Positions 15,811 through 24,766 of a DNA stretch of 41,050 nt are shown here, piece after piece. The notes beneath the pieces are model-generated. The model was not told the DNA's origin. It saw nothing but the letters and a program-made list of their open reading frames with translations, and searched no databases. The stretch is from Planctomycetaceae bacterium (lineage in GTDB: Bacteria > Planctomycetota > Planctomycetia > Pirellulales > Pirellulaceae): the NCBI GenBank assembly GCA_002862205.1, contig PKCN01000121.1, positions 1 to 41,050 of the forward strand, in the 5' to 3' direction. How positions within the stretch are numbered: position 1 is the stretch's first letter; each line of letters starts with the position of its first letter. A program made the translations under genes and the position numbers.

Positions 15811-18261
15811 ATGTTGACGGATAACTTGGGTCTTACCAATCAGCCTTCCCATTTTCTTTCTGATCCCATGACCAGCCCAATTGAACCGCCCGACGCGGAA
15901 TCGGGGCATGGAGACACAGACGGGACTCGAGATCATCGAGAGGGTGACACAACCCCACGTCCCAGCAAATCCCATCAGACGGAATTGTTTGAAACGGATG
16001 TCCCACCATGGGAAATGGCTGCGGAAACCTCAATAGCGACTGCAACGATCGTCTTCAGCGAGGCACCGCATGGACCGTACGACTACCGGATTCCGGATTC
16101 CATGCGTGAAAAATTGCAAATCGGGATGCGAGTCCATGTCCCGCTTGGAAGACGAAGAAAGCCGATCATCGGCTGGTGTACCAAAATCGACCTCGATGCC
16201 AAGGCACAACGATCGCTGCGGGATATTGCGGAGATCATTGACGATTCACCACTGTGCAACGCGTCACTGGTACGGCTTGTTTTATGGATGAGCCACTATT
16301 ACCAGACCCCTGCAGGCCAGGTATTCGACACCCTGATCCCCTCCAGTGTTCGCAGCAATGCGGGGACACGTGAAAAAACCTACTTTCATCCACGGATGGA
16401 ATCTCTGGACGATGCGACGATCAATCGCCTACCCAAGAAACAGCAGGCAGTCATTCGGCATCTGATCACTGCCGGTCAGCCTCTGACGGCGGTTGAACTG
16501 ATGGCGAAAGCAGCTTGCACTCAGGATCCGATTCGGCGACTTCAAAAGAAGGGACTTTTGAAGCCCGAAGTACGCCGCGAAATGACAACCTCCAATCCAA
16601 CACGTTGGCAAGTCAGCGACGGAGAAACAGAGCGTTCATTGACTCTGACCGAGGACCAAACCCATGCCCTGGAGCGAATCACTTCTGCGGTTGATAGTGG
16701 CGAAGGCAAGACACTCGTTTTGCATGGTGTCACTGGCAGCGGAAAGACCGAAGTCTATATTCGGGCCATCGAACACCTTGTCAGGTTTGGCCGGGGCGCG
16801 ATCGTTCTGGTACCAGAAATCAGCTTGACGCCCCAAACACGTGGTCGATTTGAACGTCGTTTCCAAAGTGTGGCGGTATTGCATAGCCAGATGACTCCGG
16901 CTGAAAGGCATTTTCAATGGCAGCGAATACACAGCGGAGAGGTTCAGGTCGTGATCGGGCCCCGAAGTGCTGTATTCGCACCACTGCCACGTTTAGGCCT
17001 GATCATTCTGGATGAAGAACACGATTCATCTTTCAAGCAGGACACACAGCCGAGATACCATGCCCGCAAAGTCGCGCATGCCCGTGCCATGTCTCTCGGC
17101 GTTCCGCTTGTGCTTGGTTCGGCAACCCCGTCACTCGAATCGTGGCAAGCAACTCAAACGGGACATGCGGAGCTGGTCCCGCTGCCTTCCCGGGTCAATG
17201 AACTCCCAATGCCGAATGTGCAATTGGTGGACCTGCGTGTCAAGGATGATCGATCATCAGGAGCAATCAGTCGACCACTTCATGTCGCCCTGCGGGAAAC
17301 ACTGAAAGACCAAGGGCAGACCATCCTGCTCCTCAATCGGCGAGGCTTTGCGACGACGATTCAATGCCCAGCATGCGGAGACGTTGTCACGTGCCCAGAC
17401 TGCGATATGCCTCTCACGCACCACCGTGATGGTGGCAAAGCAATCTGCCACTATTGTAACTTCACAATCCCCACACCACCTGCCTGCCCTGCATGCGGTT
17501 TCGATGGCATCCGTTATGGTGGACTGGGGACGCAACGACTGGAAGCCGAAGTCAAAGCCAAGTTTCCTGAAGCTCGTATTGCGAGAATGGACAGCGATAC
17601 CATGCGACGTCCCGGAAGCCACCAAAAAGTTCTTTCCATGTTCCGACGTGGTGATATCGATGTTCTGTTGGGAACGCAGATGATTGCCAAAGGTCTGGAT
17701 TTCCCCAATGTCCTCCTGGTTGGTGTGATCAATGCAGACAGTGCCCTGCACTTCCCCGACTTCCGAGCCACTGAGCGGACTTTTCAATTGGTCACTCAGG
17801 TCGCTGGTCGTACCGGACGAGGCGTTCGAAGCGGTCGTGTCATTGTTCAAACGTTCTCACCGGAGCATCCCGCGATCCAAGCTGCTTCACGACATGATTA
17901 CCACCAGTTCGCCAAAGAAGAAATGGTAATCAGACGCCGTTTCAGTTACCCGCCGTGCGGCAGTGTGGCCAGAATCATCATCCGGGGGGCTGTGGAAGAG
18001 GTTACTGAAGCCGTGGCAGAATCCTTGTTATCCCAACTCGATGCCGCCCGAAAACAGCTTGGTTATGAAATTAGGCTGCTCGGTCCAGCGCCACCACCCA
18101 TTTCCAAACTACGAGGCAAGTACCGGTTTCATATTCTTTTGCAGTCAACAAACGCCGGGCACTTAGGTAACACCATTCGTCGAGCTACCGAGTCGTTCAC
18201 GATTGCCGAAAAAGATGACGTCCAATACGTGGTAGATATCGACCCAATGGACATGCTTTAA
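15811..18261 (+). CDS. priA: Primosomal replication restart helicase PriA
   Basis: An 816-aa superfamily 2 helicase. The N-terminal DNA-binding domain begins near residue 75 (FSEAPHGPYDYRIPD). Walker A is HGVTGSGKTEVYI at about 305-317, and the DEEH box is LIILDEEHDSSFKQ with DEEH at 401-404. The zinc-binding insertion has eight Cys in CPACGDVVTCPDC and CHYCNFTIPTPPACPACG. The helicase C motifs include GTQMIAKGLDFPNV and QVAGRTGRG. It restarts stalled replication forks by loading the primosome. The first 70 residues are low-complexity and acidic, which is longer than usual. ATG 15868 (MTSPIEPPD) is a possible shorter start, and the true start could be later still. Confidence 0.96.
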   Translation: MLTDNLGLTNQPSHFLSDPMTSPIEPPDAESGHGDTDGTRDHREGDTTPRPSKSHQTELFETDVPPWEMAAETSIATATIVFSEAPHGPYDYRIPDSMREKLQIGMRVHVPLGRRRKPIIGWCTKIDLDAKAQRSLRDIAEIIDDSPLCNASLVRLVLWMSHYYQTPAGQVFDTLIPSSVRSNAGTREKTYFHPRMESLDDATINRLPKKQQAVIRHLITAGQPLTAVELMAKAACTQDPIRRLQKKGLLKPEVRREMTTSNPTRWQVSDGETERSLTLTEDQTHALERITSAVDSGEGKTLVLHGVTGSGKTEVYIRAIEHLVRFGRGAIVLVPEISLTPQTRGRFERRFQSVAVLHSQMTPAERHFQWQRIHSGEVQVVIGPRSAVFAPLPRLGLIILDEEHDSSFKQDTQPRYHARKVAHARAMSLGVPLVLGSATPSLESWQATQTGHAELVPLPSRVNELPMPNVQLVDLRVKDDRSSGAISRPLHVALRETLKDQGQTILLLNRRGFATTIQCPACGDVVTCPDCDMPLTHHRDGGKAICHYCNFTIPTPPACPACGFDGIRYGGLGTQRLEAEVKAKFPEARIARMDSDTMRRPGSHQKVLSMFRRGDIDVLLGTQMIAKGLDFPNVLLVGVINADSALHFPDFRATERTFQLVTQVAGRTGRGVRSGRVIVQTFSPEHPAIQAASRHDYHQFAKEEMVIRRRFSYPPCGSVARIIIRGAVEEVTEAVAESLLSQLDAARKQLGYEIRLLGPAPPPISKLRGKYRFHILLQSTNAGHLGNTIRRATESFTIAEKDDVQYVVDIDPMDML

Positions 18262-18273
18262 CTAGCAACGCGG

Positions 18274-18305
18274 TTGATCAGGGAACTCTTTTTGTTCTCT
18301 GTCAA
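18274..18305. terminator. Hairpin between convergent priA and pdxH
   Basis: TTGATCAGGGAAC (18274-18286) pairs with GTTCTCTGTCAA (18294-18305) with one bulged T and one wobble around a T-rich loop. It lies 12 nt past the priA stop, in a 99-nt convergent gap. It lacks a clean U-run, so it is a candidate bidirectional terminator only. Confidence 0.4.
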
Positions 18306-18360
18306 TCAAAGGCACTGCGAATCGACGTGACCAAAAACTGTCTTTCTCGAACGAGCCATT

Positions 18361-19005
18361 TCAAGGTGACAACCGCGACACTTGCCACCGCTCTCCATCC
18401 ACTCGATAACAGATGCGATCATGTAAACGTCCTGGCCTTCCCTGCCAAAACTCAAACCTGGTCGGTTGCACTTCATACCCTCCCCAATGATCAGGACAGG
18501 GAATTTCCTGTTGGTTGTATTTCGATTCCAACGCGGTGAACTGTTCCTGCAGCGTTCGACTCGAATCGATCACCGAGGACTGCTGACTCACATGGGCGCC
18601 CAATTGACTTTCGCGGGGGCGGGTGTGGAAATATTCCATCGACTTCCTGCGTTCTGATTTCGTGACGTTTCCCTCGATTCTCACCTGACGCTGGAGGTGC
18701 CCCCAGAGAAAGCATAGAGAAACCTGTGGATTCTCAGCCATTTGCTGGCCCTTCTCTGACTCATAGTTCGTATAGAAACACAGGCTTCCCCCTTCGATCC
18801 CCTTCAGCAAAACGATCCGTGATGTCACTTTGCCCTGCGCATCAGACGTTGCCAGATTCATGGCATTGATTTCCATCCAATCTGGCAAATCAGGCTGGCT
18901 TGCCTCTTCGAACCAACGTCGAAACTGAACCATGGGATCATGATCAACGTCACTCCTGGAAAGGCCCGACATTGTGTAAGTCTTGCGCATTTCGTGGATG
19001 GACAT
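18361..19005 (-). CDS. pdxH: Pyridoxamine 5'-phosphate oxidase
   Basis: A 214-aa protein matching PdxH length. Landmarks in order: DPMVQFRRWFEEA, AMNLATSDAQGKVTSRIVLLK (in part), GSLCFYTNYESEKGQQM, FLWGHLQRQVRIEG, the S-x-x-YFxxRPxxSQLGAHVSQQS signature, and the C-terminal PTRFEFWQGRPGRLHDRICY. The last is the FMN- and PLP-binding motif with RLHDR. It oxidises pyridoxamine or pyridoxine 5'-phosphate to pyridoxal 5'-phosphate using FMN and oxygen, which implies aerobic or oxygen-exposed growth. The start at 19005 gives a normal N-terminus; ATG at codon 6 is possible. It is convergent with priA and divergent from the YqgE gene. Confidence 0.96.
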   Translation of the reverse strand: MSIHEMRKTYTMSGLSRSDVDHDPMVQFRRWFEEASQPDLPDWMEINAMNLATSDAQGKVTSRIVLLKGIEGGSLCFYTNYESEKGQQMAENPQVSLCFLWGHLQRQVRIEGNVTKSERRKSMEYFHTRPRESQLGAHVSQQSSVIDSSRTLQEQFTALESKYNQQEIPCPDHWGGYEVQPTRFEFWQGRPGRLHDRICYRVDGERWQVSRLSP

Positions 19006-19153
19006 GCTTTTTTCAAGCCTTAAGAGTGGTGAATTGCGGAAATTACATCACGACATTCGAAAACATGAACGCTGTTTGGCGCGCCGCTTGCCCAGTTATA
19101 GAGTTGCGGCGGTTTTCCTGCCAACCTGACAGCATCGTTGAATCACGGAGCCC

Positions 19154-19807
19154 ATGATGAGGGAATCTTATATTGGCCAATTACTGGTTGCATCCAGCAC
19201 CGTCACCGATCCGATGTTCGCCAATGGCGTCTGTCTGATCGTCCATGATGACGAGACCCGCGTGATTGGCGTCATGCTTAACCGCCCAATCGAGCCAAAT
19301 TCGGAAGCCTTTGAAACAATCCTGGGTGAAACAGACTCCAAGCAGCCCGAACCCTCACAGCCCCGATTTTCAGTGGAGACCACAAAATTGACGAAAAGCG
19401 AGGGTGGCCCTCCTCTTCCAACTCCAGATCTTCCAATCGCCTCAAGGTCATTGCACTTCGGTGGTCCACTTTCAGGGCCGATTGTCGCACTTCATCAAAT
19501 TCGTGATTACGCCGAAGCCGAAACAGGCGAAGGAATATTTGTGGCCGCTCAAAAGCACCATCTGGTTGACCTGATTCGCGATCAGGATGAACCGTGTCGG
19601 CTCATTGTGGGCCATTTGGGATGGGATCCCGAAGAACTCGACGCCGAAATTTCAAACGGGACCTGGCACGTTATCCCCGCCAGCGTCGATGATGTGTTTT
19701 CATCTGCCAGCGACATGTGGTCCTCGATCATTCGACGGGCAACTAATTCATCACTTGCCAAGTGGATCGGTCTCCCTGATGCAAACACCGCTGGAGAGTT
19801 AAACTAA
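19154..19807 (+). CDS. YqgE/AlgH family protein
   Basis: A 217-aa protein of the YqgE/AlgH family (DUF179). It has the N-terminal GQLLVASSTVTDPMFANGVCLIVHDDE, quoted here as GQLLVASSTVTDPMF and VCLIVHDD, then GVMLNRPIE, LHFGGPLSGPIVALH, and the C-terminal CRLIVGHLGWDPEELDAEI and GTWHVIPAS. These are all family landmarks. Its biochemical role is not established; in pseudomonads AlgH affects alginate regulation. The two ATG codons at 19154 and 19157 are equivalent starts. Compared with the usual roughly 185 aa, there is an insertion of about 30 residues rich in Ser, Pro and Glu (residues 58-95). The next gene on the strand starts 113 nt later. Confidence 0.92.
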   Translation: MMRESYIGQLLVASSTVTDPMFANGVCLIVHDDETRVIGVMLNRPIEPNSEAFETILGETDSKQPEPSQPRFSVETTKLTKSEGGPPLPTPDLPIASRSLHFGGPLSGPIVALHQIRDYAEAETGEGIFVAAQKHHLVDLIRDQDEPCRLIVGHLGWDPEELDAEISNGTWHVIPASVDDVFSSASDMWSSIIRRATNSSLAKWIGLPDANTAGELN

Positions 19808-19920
19808 GGTAGTGTCAGGTATGCGGTTCGTACTGAAAAACTCCATCGCGACACGGCAACCGTTGCCTCACGCACTGAAATGCCTGCCAATTCCACCAAT
19901 CCAGCAGCAAGAGTTACATC

Positions 19921-20310
19921 GTGGATGACCCCGACCAAGAAGATGGGATCAAGAAGAAGTTTCGCATTCAAAGGCGAAGACTTGGCAAGATCATGTACAT
20001 CGAAAAAGAAGGCTCTTACGGTTTTATCCAAGCCGAGGACTTCACCGATGACGTGTTTTTTCACAGCGTCGACTGGGAAGGCAGCGTCGTCAAGAACGGT
20101 GTCACTCACAAAGTCGCGCCAGAAGTCGAGCTGTGGGTGGAGTTTGAACTCGATGACGAACACCGAGAGACTCATGATCGTCTGCGTGCGAAAGTCGTAC
20201 GACCAACCTCGCGTCCGACTGGCCGGAAACTTTCAGGCCGTGACGCAACATTCAGAATCGTGACGCACCACCCCAACGCACGACGAAAACGTCCCAACTG
20301 GCGGCAGTAG
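19921..20310 (+). CDS. Cold-shock-domain-like nucleic-acid-binding protein
   Basis: A 129-aa basic protein. Residues about 21-75 match a cold-shock OB fold: LGKIMYIEKEGSYGFIQAED (RNP1-like SYGFIQ), then DDVFFHS (RNP2-like) and a later VEFELDDEHRETHDRLRAKVV that closes the barrel, quoted here as VEFELDD and RAKVV. The first 20 residues and the last 30 (RPTGRKLSGRD to PNARRKRPNWRQ) are positively charged tails, so it is longer than the roughly 70-aa Csp proteins. It probably binds RNA or single-stranded DNA. The start is GTG at 19921 with AGAG upstream; the next ATG (19993) falls inside the domain. Its TAG stop is the first triplet of a 15-nt tandem repeat. Confidence 0.78.
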   Translation: MDDPDQEDGIKKKFRIQRRRLGKIMYIEKEGSYGFIQAEDFTDDVFFHSVDWEGSVVKNGVTHKVAPEVELWVEFELDDEHRETHDRLRAKVVRPTSRPTGRKLSGRDATFRIVTHHPNARRKRPNWRQ

Positions 20311-20367
20311 TTGACGACTCAATAGTTGACGACTCAATAGTTGAAGACTCAGTAGTTGAAGACAGCC
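20308..20367. repeat. 15-nt tandem repeat, four copies, beginning at a stop codon
   Basis: The unit TAGTTGACGACTCAA occurs twice exactly (20308-20322, 20323-20337) and twice in diverged form with GAAGACT (20338-20352, 20353-20367). The first TAG is the stop of the cold-shock-domain gene, and every copy begins with TAG in that same frame. It fills most of the 93-nt gap to the convergent gene end at 20404. No terminator-like stem is visible in it. Confidence 0.9.
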
Positions 20368-20403
20368 TGTCCAAGTTGAAGCACAAGGGACCTGCCAAGA
20401 CTG

Positions 20404-22389
20404 CTACTCATCCTTCTTTGGTGCCTTTCCACCATTTTTTGCGGCTGCTCTTAGCTCCGCCTCGAGATCGCTAACGAGTTTACCGTTGATATGTGTGGTC
20501 AACAGATCACGCGTCACACTGAACATCTGATCGACCTTTGCCCGCTGATTCGGACTACTTTTGAGCAGGTTGTTGAAGTATGTCTGCTTTTTTCCCATGT
20601 CATTGGCAAGGACCTCATTACTTGGTTGATCTCGCAGTGCCACCATCAGCGCCTCAGCTTTTGGCATTTCACTGCGTTCCAGACGCAAGCGAATCCGCGC
20701 TTTGAATAATTCACGAACGGCAACCAAGTCGATAATCGCGTTCTGTACTCCGCGTATATAAGCCTCAGCCTGCAGTCGCGTATCATCGCCTGACAAGTCA
20801 GCCACGTCCAACGCATGCAGCCCCGGAACGATTGGCAATCTAGCAAGGACCGCACCACCATTTTTGACATACAGCAACCGCAGCCGATCTTCGCTTGGCT
20901 CAACTCTCATACGTCCATCCCAATCGGTTCGACCCACGAAAGTCATTTTTTTCGAGTATAATTCCTTTTCATACAACTCGTACCCAATCATTGGTACGTT
21001 GGGTTCGCGTTGCAGATGCAGCCGGACGATCGTCGCTTCTTCGAATGGTCGAACCTTCAATGCCGTCCGGAATGTTCGCTTGTTCTTTCTCCCCTGCAAG
21101 CCACCCGCCCGACCTGCGTGGAAGTCCATTTTGACATTACGTCCTTCAAACGCTGTCACATTCAGGAAGGCCCAGTCCACAGGTCCGATGATGAACGGTT
21201 TTCCGTTGCGATCATTTTTTCTCGTCATCGGCTCCAGAACATCGCCAACTTTTAAATTTGCTGGTGAATCATCATCAACGATCAACCCGCTAGCTCTCAA
21301 CAAGCCAGTCGCCGCCTTTTGCCCGGCATTATCAATTCGAACCACCGGTGCGAAAGCTCGAGTGATTGTCTTACCGATTGTCGTGGTGAGAGTATGTCTC
21401 GATCCGCTCTGCATTTTTGCCACCGGACCAAAATGACGCATTAATGTGTCCATTTCGAGCACGCTGACTTGTGCCGGCACTTCATTTGTTTGCAGTTTGA
21501 CAACAAAAATCTTGTCATACGACTCTACAGACCGGCTCACCAAGTCAGCCAATTTAGGCAGGACGACCTTCGCCTCGGGTTCATCCAAGGTTCTGGCGGC
21601 TCCACGTGACACCAGGACGGCTTCGGTTGCTTCGTCGGCCCAAAGGTCACGGACGGCAACCGCATCGCCGTCAACAACCTCCATTCGCGGACCGACTCCA
21701 GATACTGTTTCATCTCCGAGCAGAGCAGCACGCCATTTCACCTCTTCAATACGCCCCCTGGTTCCGTAAACCTTGTTGACATATCGAGCAACATTCTCGG
21801 CAACACGAATGCGTACAGCATCTTTGTGGGTTCGCTTGACGGCCAAGACAGGATCAGCAGCGGTAATGCTGTTGTAATCCATACCAGCCATATTCCGATG
21901 AGCAGCGTTGGCAACCGCTCTAGGTGCCTTGGCAATGCTGACGCGCCAGATGGCAGAGTAATCACGGTCCAAAAACTTTCGCAGTGGCTGCTCAATCGTC
22001 GAAACTGAGATATCGGGACTATCAGAAATCAACCAAATCAGAACTTTGTAGGGCGAATAATCCCATGGCAGATCGACCTCAGACGACTGCGTCATCTTTT
22101 GATAATTTTCGATCGCAGCCTTGGCTTCATCAGGATCAACCTCAATCCCACTTACCTCGTTCCCATCAGTGGTGTTAACGTCAGGCGTCGACCGCTCGCC
22201 GTCTTTGCTAGAGATGGAATCCTCACCTGTGGCAGAGTCTTTCTCCACCTGAGCGACGGTCCCGGTTGAAGCGACGGTCCCGGTTGAAGCGACCTCGGCT
22301 TTTTTACCGGTGGTATCCTGCATTGACCAGGCAACGTTATTCAACGTGGCGATCAAAAAAACGGTTGTCAATAAATTCCAGCGTATCAT
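20404..22389 (-). CDS. Exported protein of unknown function, last gene of the Exb cluster
   Basis: A 661-aa protein when read from ATG 22389, which overlaps the upstream TGA as ATGA. A further in-frame ATG at 22404 would add five residues. The N-terminus is a signal peptide (MIRWNLLTTVFLIATLNNVAWS), followed by an acidic Ser/Thr-rich linker with a duplicated STGTVA. Beyond residue about 90 there are mixed alpha/beta segments, for example YSAIWRVSIAKAPRAVANAA, WADEATEAVLVSRGAARTL and KIFVVKLQTNEVPAQV. A DWDGRMRV segment near residue 505 recalls carboxypeptidase-regulatory-like beta domains. The C-terminus is a charged helix pair. I recognise no family. Export, translational coupling to the peptide-binding-like protein and membership of the ExbB/ExbD block suggest a periplasmic partner of that system. 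Confidence 0.8.
   Translation of the reverse strand: MIRWNLLTTVFLIATLNNVAWSMQDTTGKKAEVASTGTVASTGTVAQVEKDSATGEDSISSKDGERSTPDVNTTDGNEVSGIEVDPDEAKAAIENYQKMTQSSEVDLPWDYSPYKVLIWLISDSPDISVSTIEQPLRKFLDRDYSAIWRVSIAKAPRAVANAAHRNMAGMDYNSITAADPVLAVKRTHKDAVRIRVAENVARYVNKVYGTRGRIEEVKWRAALLGDETVSGVGPRMEVVDGDAVAVRDLWADEATEAVLVSRGAARTLDEPEAKVVLPKLADLVSRSVESYDKIFVVKLQTNEVPAQVSVLEMDTLMRHFGPVAKMQSGSRHTLTTTIGKTITRAFAPVVRIDNAGQKAATGLLRASGLIVDDDSPANLKVGDVLEPMTRKNDRNGKPFIIGPVDWAFLNVTAFEGRNVKMDFHAGRAGGLQGRKNKRTFRTALKVRPFEEATIVRLHLQREPNVPMIGYELYEKELYSKKMTFVGRTDWDGRMRVEPSEDRLRLLYVKNGGAVLARLPIVPGLHALDVADLSGDDTRLQAEAYIRGVQNAIIDLVAVRELFKARIRLRLERSEMPKAEALMVALRDQPSNEVLANDMGKKQTYFNNLLKSSPNQRAKVDQMFSVTRDLLTTHINGKLVSDLEAELRAAAKNGGKAPKKDE
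22253..22293. repeat. 18-nt direct repeat inside the exported unknown gene
   Basis: GCGACGGTCCCGGTTGAA is present twice back to back (22253-22288), plus GCGAC of a third copy. On the coding strand it duplicates the six residues STGTVA in the linker after the signal peptide. Copies are identical, so the duplication is recent. Confidence 0.85.
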
Positions 22390-24725
22390 TGTCCCAGCCG
22401 CCAATTTCCCGCGTTCTGATAAAGCGAAACGATTTCAGATCCCATCCCCACCAACTCCCGCCGATAAGCGTAAGACTCCACCATCTGCCAGAGAGGCAAT
22501 ACAGGAAGTTCATGATGGGAGATCGAATGAAGATCCAGCAGTCGGTCCCGCACCTCACGCCAGTTTTTGGCATGTTCAAGTTGTCTTAAGCCAAGCCCCA
22601 CAAGCTGGTCCTCGCTCGCTGCAAGCCCTTCGGGCCCAAGAACGCGGCGAGCATCAATGATGGGCTCCCAAACCGCTGCTGAGACATAAACGATATCAGC
22701 GATGTCTTCGTCAGGTTTTGGAAAAGTCCTACCGACAGGAAGCTCGACCAATTCCACTTCCAACCCCAATAGCTTCCACTGAGTGCTGATCGCCTCACAC
22801 GCGACCCGCGAAAGATTGTCTGGGGGCAACGCCAGCCGGATCGGTGTCAACTCGGGCATTTCGAATTTTTTTCGCTGGGCCATCGACTTCATCTGGTTGG
22901 CATTCATCGCCAAGAGAAGTTTCGCCAACGGTGGTTCATACGGTCGTGGCTCGATCCTCGTATCGTAGCCATAGCCCAATGGATCATTCAGCTCGATACC
23001 AGCAGGAAATGGCCCTGAGAGAACCCGGCAGCCTTCAAACTCGAGACCTTCGAGCAGTTCCCCCTTCAAAATGTCTTCCCGATTGATCCCATACAGCAGG
23101 GCACGCCGGAACGTTCTCTCCGCCACGAATGGGTGATCGGAACACGGAACCAACATGTGGACAGTGGGCAAAGGGTAGTTTGCAACCTTGATCGCCTTCA
23201 TTTTCTTAAGTCGGACCGCGTCAGCGGGGAACAGTTGATCCAGAACATCCACTTCACCCTGCAGGAGTAGATTCACGGCATCCGCTGCTGATCCGCAGCG
23301 CAATTCGACGATCTCACGAGGCTGCGTTTCTGTTTTCGGAGCTCCGGAAAGTACGTACCGGACTTCGTCATCGTCAACGGCCTCACGACGGTAATCCCCT
23401 GTAGGCGAAAGCGGTGCGCCTCCAAACCAACTGCCGTCTACTGGAATTTGCAACAAGCAGGTGGGTAATACATTGGGGCGACGCAAATTGAAGGTCACCT
23501 GTTTTGGCCCGTCCAAACCGATCGAATCGACAGCTGCGGCCCAAGGAGAGAAATAGTTATTCGAATTCGGCTGCGCTCGCTTTGCCATCACATCAGCCAG
23601 GAATGGTCCACTCACTTTATCCAGAGGTGGCGTGAGTTTCTCGGGCTCCAGCAGCAAATCAAAGTGCATGCGATCCGGACTCATTTCAACATCGCCAAAG
23701 ATGAAGTCATACTCTCCACCTTCCGGTCCGGGGCCCTCCATTTCAAACAGAGTGCGGTATAGCAACCGTCCCGCACGTCGGGCCCCCCAATTATCAAGCC
23801 GTGTCGGCTCCATTACGGTTGCAGTCTGCAGGACACCAACATTGATCAACGGATAAATCCGGTCGATTAATTTAACAAGCTCTGTTCCACCGGGAATATC
23901 GGGCTTCAAATACAGACTTTCCCGCGCCAATTTGCGAGCAGCACGATAGTCTTTTGCCTCAAGTGCTGCCTTTGCTTCATTCTGTTTCACAGTTGCCATT
24001 CGCAGGAACTCAGCGTTCCATTTTTTTACCGACTGAAGATTTTCATCTGCGTAGTCTCTTTCCAGGCGAGCCAACATCTTTTGGGCAAGACTCAAGTCGC
24101 CACCATTCATCAGTTGCTGCATCAACTGATCCGTTATTTTGGCGATGGCAGCTAGGACCAATGTACGCTTGTATTCGGGTGCATAACGCCGGAGTTCTTC
24201 CAACATTGCGAGGGTCGGTGCCAACTCTTTTCGCTCCGCGCGAGCATTGGCATCGAGCCAAAGAAACTCACAACGGAGTTCTCGCAATCCTGCTCGGTTG
24301 GGAAAGTCACGAATCAGAACCGACATGAAAGGATAAGCACCTTTGAAGTCTCCATCGGCAATCCGGTCTTTGGTCTCACGTTCGAGACGTACTTCCCAAA
24401 AATCGACCTTCGAAATGTCCGACCATCTGGCTGTGAAATCTTTCCCTTCAATGCCCAAGACATTCAATTTCAATGAACCGGAACGGTCCGCAGGCTCGGA
24501 ACGCCCGGGCAACTTAAGCAAGAGTACTTTGGCCCAGCCGCCACCTGCTTTTGTTGTAAAGAAAAGCAGATCATGTGCTTCTTCCTGTAATAGCGCAAGT
24601 CCCGGATCTGGCGGCACCCCCTGTTGAGCAAAATTGGCTAACTGAGCATTCGCTGTATGGACGTTGGGCGATACCGTCAGCCAAATGGCAAACAGACAAA
24701 GGAAAATTGTAGGACGGATGCTCAT
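22386..24725 (-). CDS. Exported TPR-like plus SBP_bac_5 solute-binding-like protein
   Basis: A 779-aa protein from ATG 24725, chosen because it begins the signal peptide (IRPTIFLCLFAIWLTVSPN, cleavage near ANAQ); 11 further upstream codons are open. Residues about 30-290 are helical and TPR-like (for example AKAALEAKDYRAARKLARES). Residues about 295-775 match family 5 solute-binding proteins of peptide/nickel ABC transporters: TLFEMEGPG, VTFNLRRPN, GEVDVLDQLFP, the RRALLYGINREDIL signature, and the C-terminal ISHHELPVLPLWQM. No permease or ATPase genes of a Dpp/Opp transporter are nearby. The N-terminal extension is foreign to that family, so it may serve the ExbB/ExbD apparatus rather than an ABC importer. 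The upstream PQQ-propeller gene ends 41 nt before it. Confidence 0.85.
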   Translation of the reverse strand: MSIRPTIFLCLFAIWLTVSPNVHTANAQLANFAQQGVPPDPGLALLQEEAHDLLFFTTKAGGGWAKVLLLKLPGRSEPADRSGSLKLNVLGIEGKDFTARWSDISKVDFWEVRLERETKDRIADGDFKGAYPFMSVLIRDFPNRAGLRELRCEFLWLDANARAERKELAPTLAMLEELRRYAPEYKRTLVLAAIAKITDQLMQQLMNGGDLSLAQKMLARLERDYADENLQSVKKWNAEFLRMATVKQNEAKAALEAKDYRAARKLARESLYLKPDIPGGTELVKLIDRIYPLINVGVLQTATVMEPTRLDNWGARRAGRLLYRTLFEMEGPGPEGGEYDFIFGDVEMSPDRMHFDLLLEPEKLTPPLDKVSGPFLADVMAKRAQPNSNNYFSPWAAAVDSIGLDGPKQVTFNLRRPNVLPTCLLQIPVDGSWFGGAPLSPTGDYRREAVDDDEVRYVLSGAPKTETQPREIVELRCGSAADAVNLLLQGEVDVLDQLFPADAVRLKKMKAIKVANYPLPTVHMLVPCSDHPFVAERTFRRALLYGINREDILKGELLEGLEFEGCRVLSGPFPAGIELNDPLGYGYDTRIEPRPYEPPLAKLLLAMNANQMKSMAQRKKFEMPELTPIRLALPPDNLSRVACEAISTQWKLLGLEVELVELPVGRTFPKPDEDIADIVYVSAAVWEPIIDARRVLGPEGLAASEDQLVGLGLRQLEHAKNWREVRDRLLDLHSISHHELPVLPLWQMVESYAYRRELVGMGSEIVSLYQNAGNWRLGQ

Positions 24726-24766
24726 GGAAGTGGTCCAGCTGAACAATGTAAAAAACATGAACTCGA

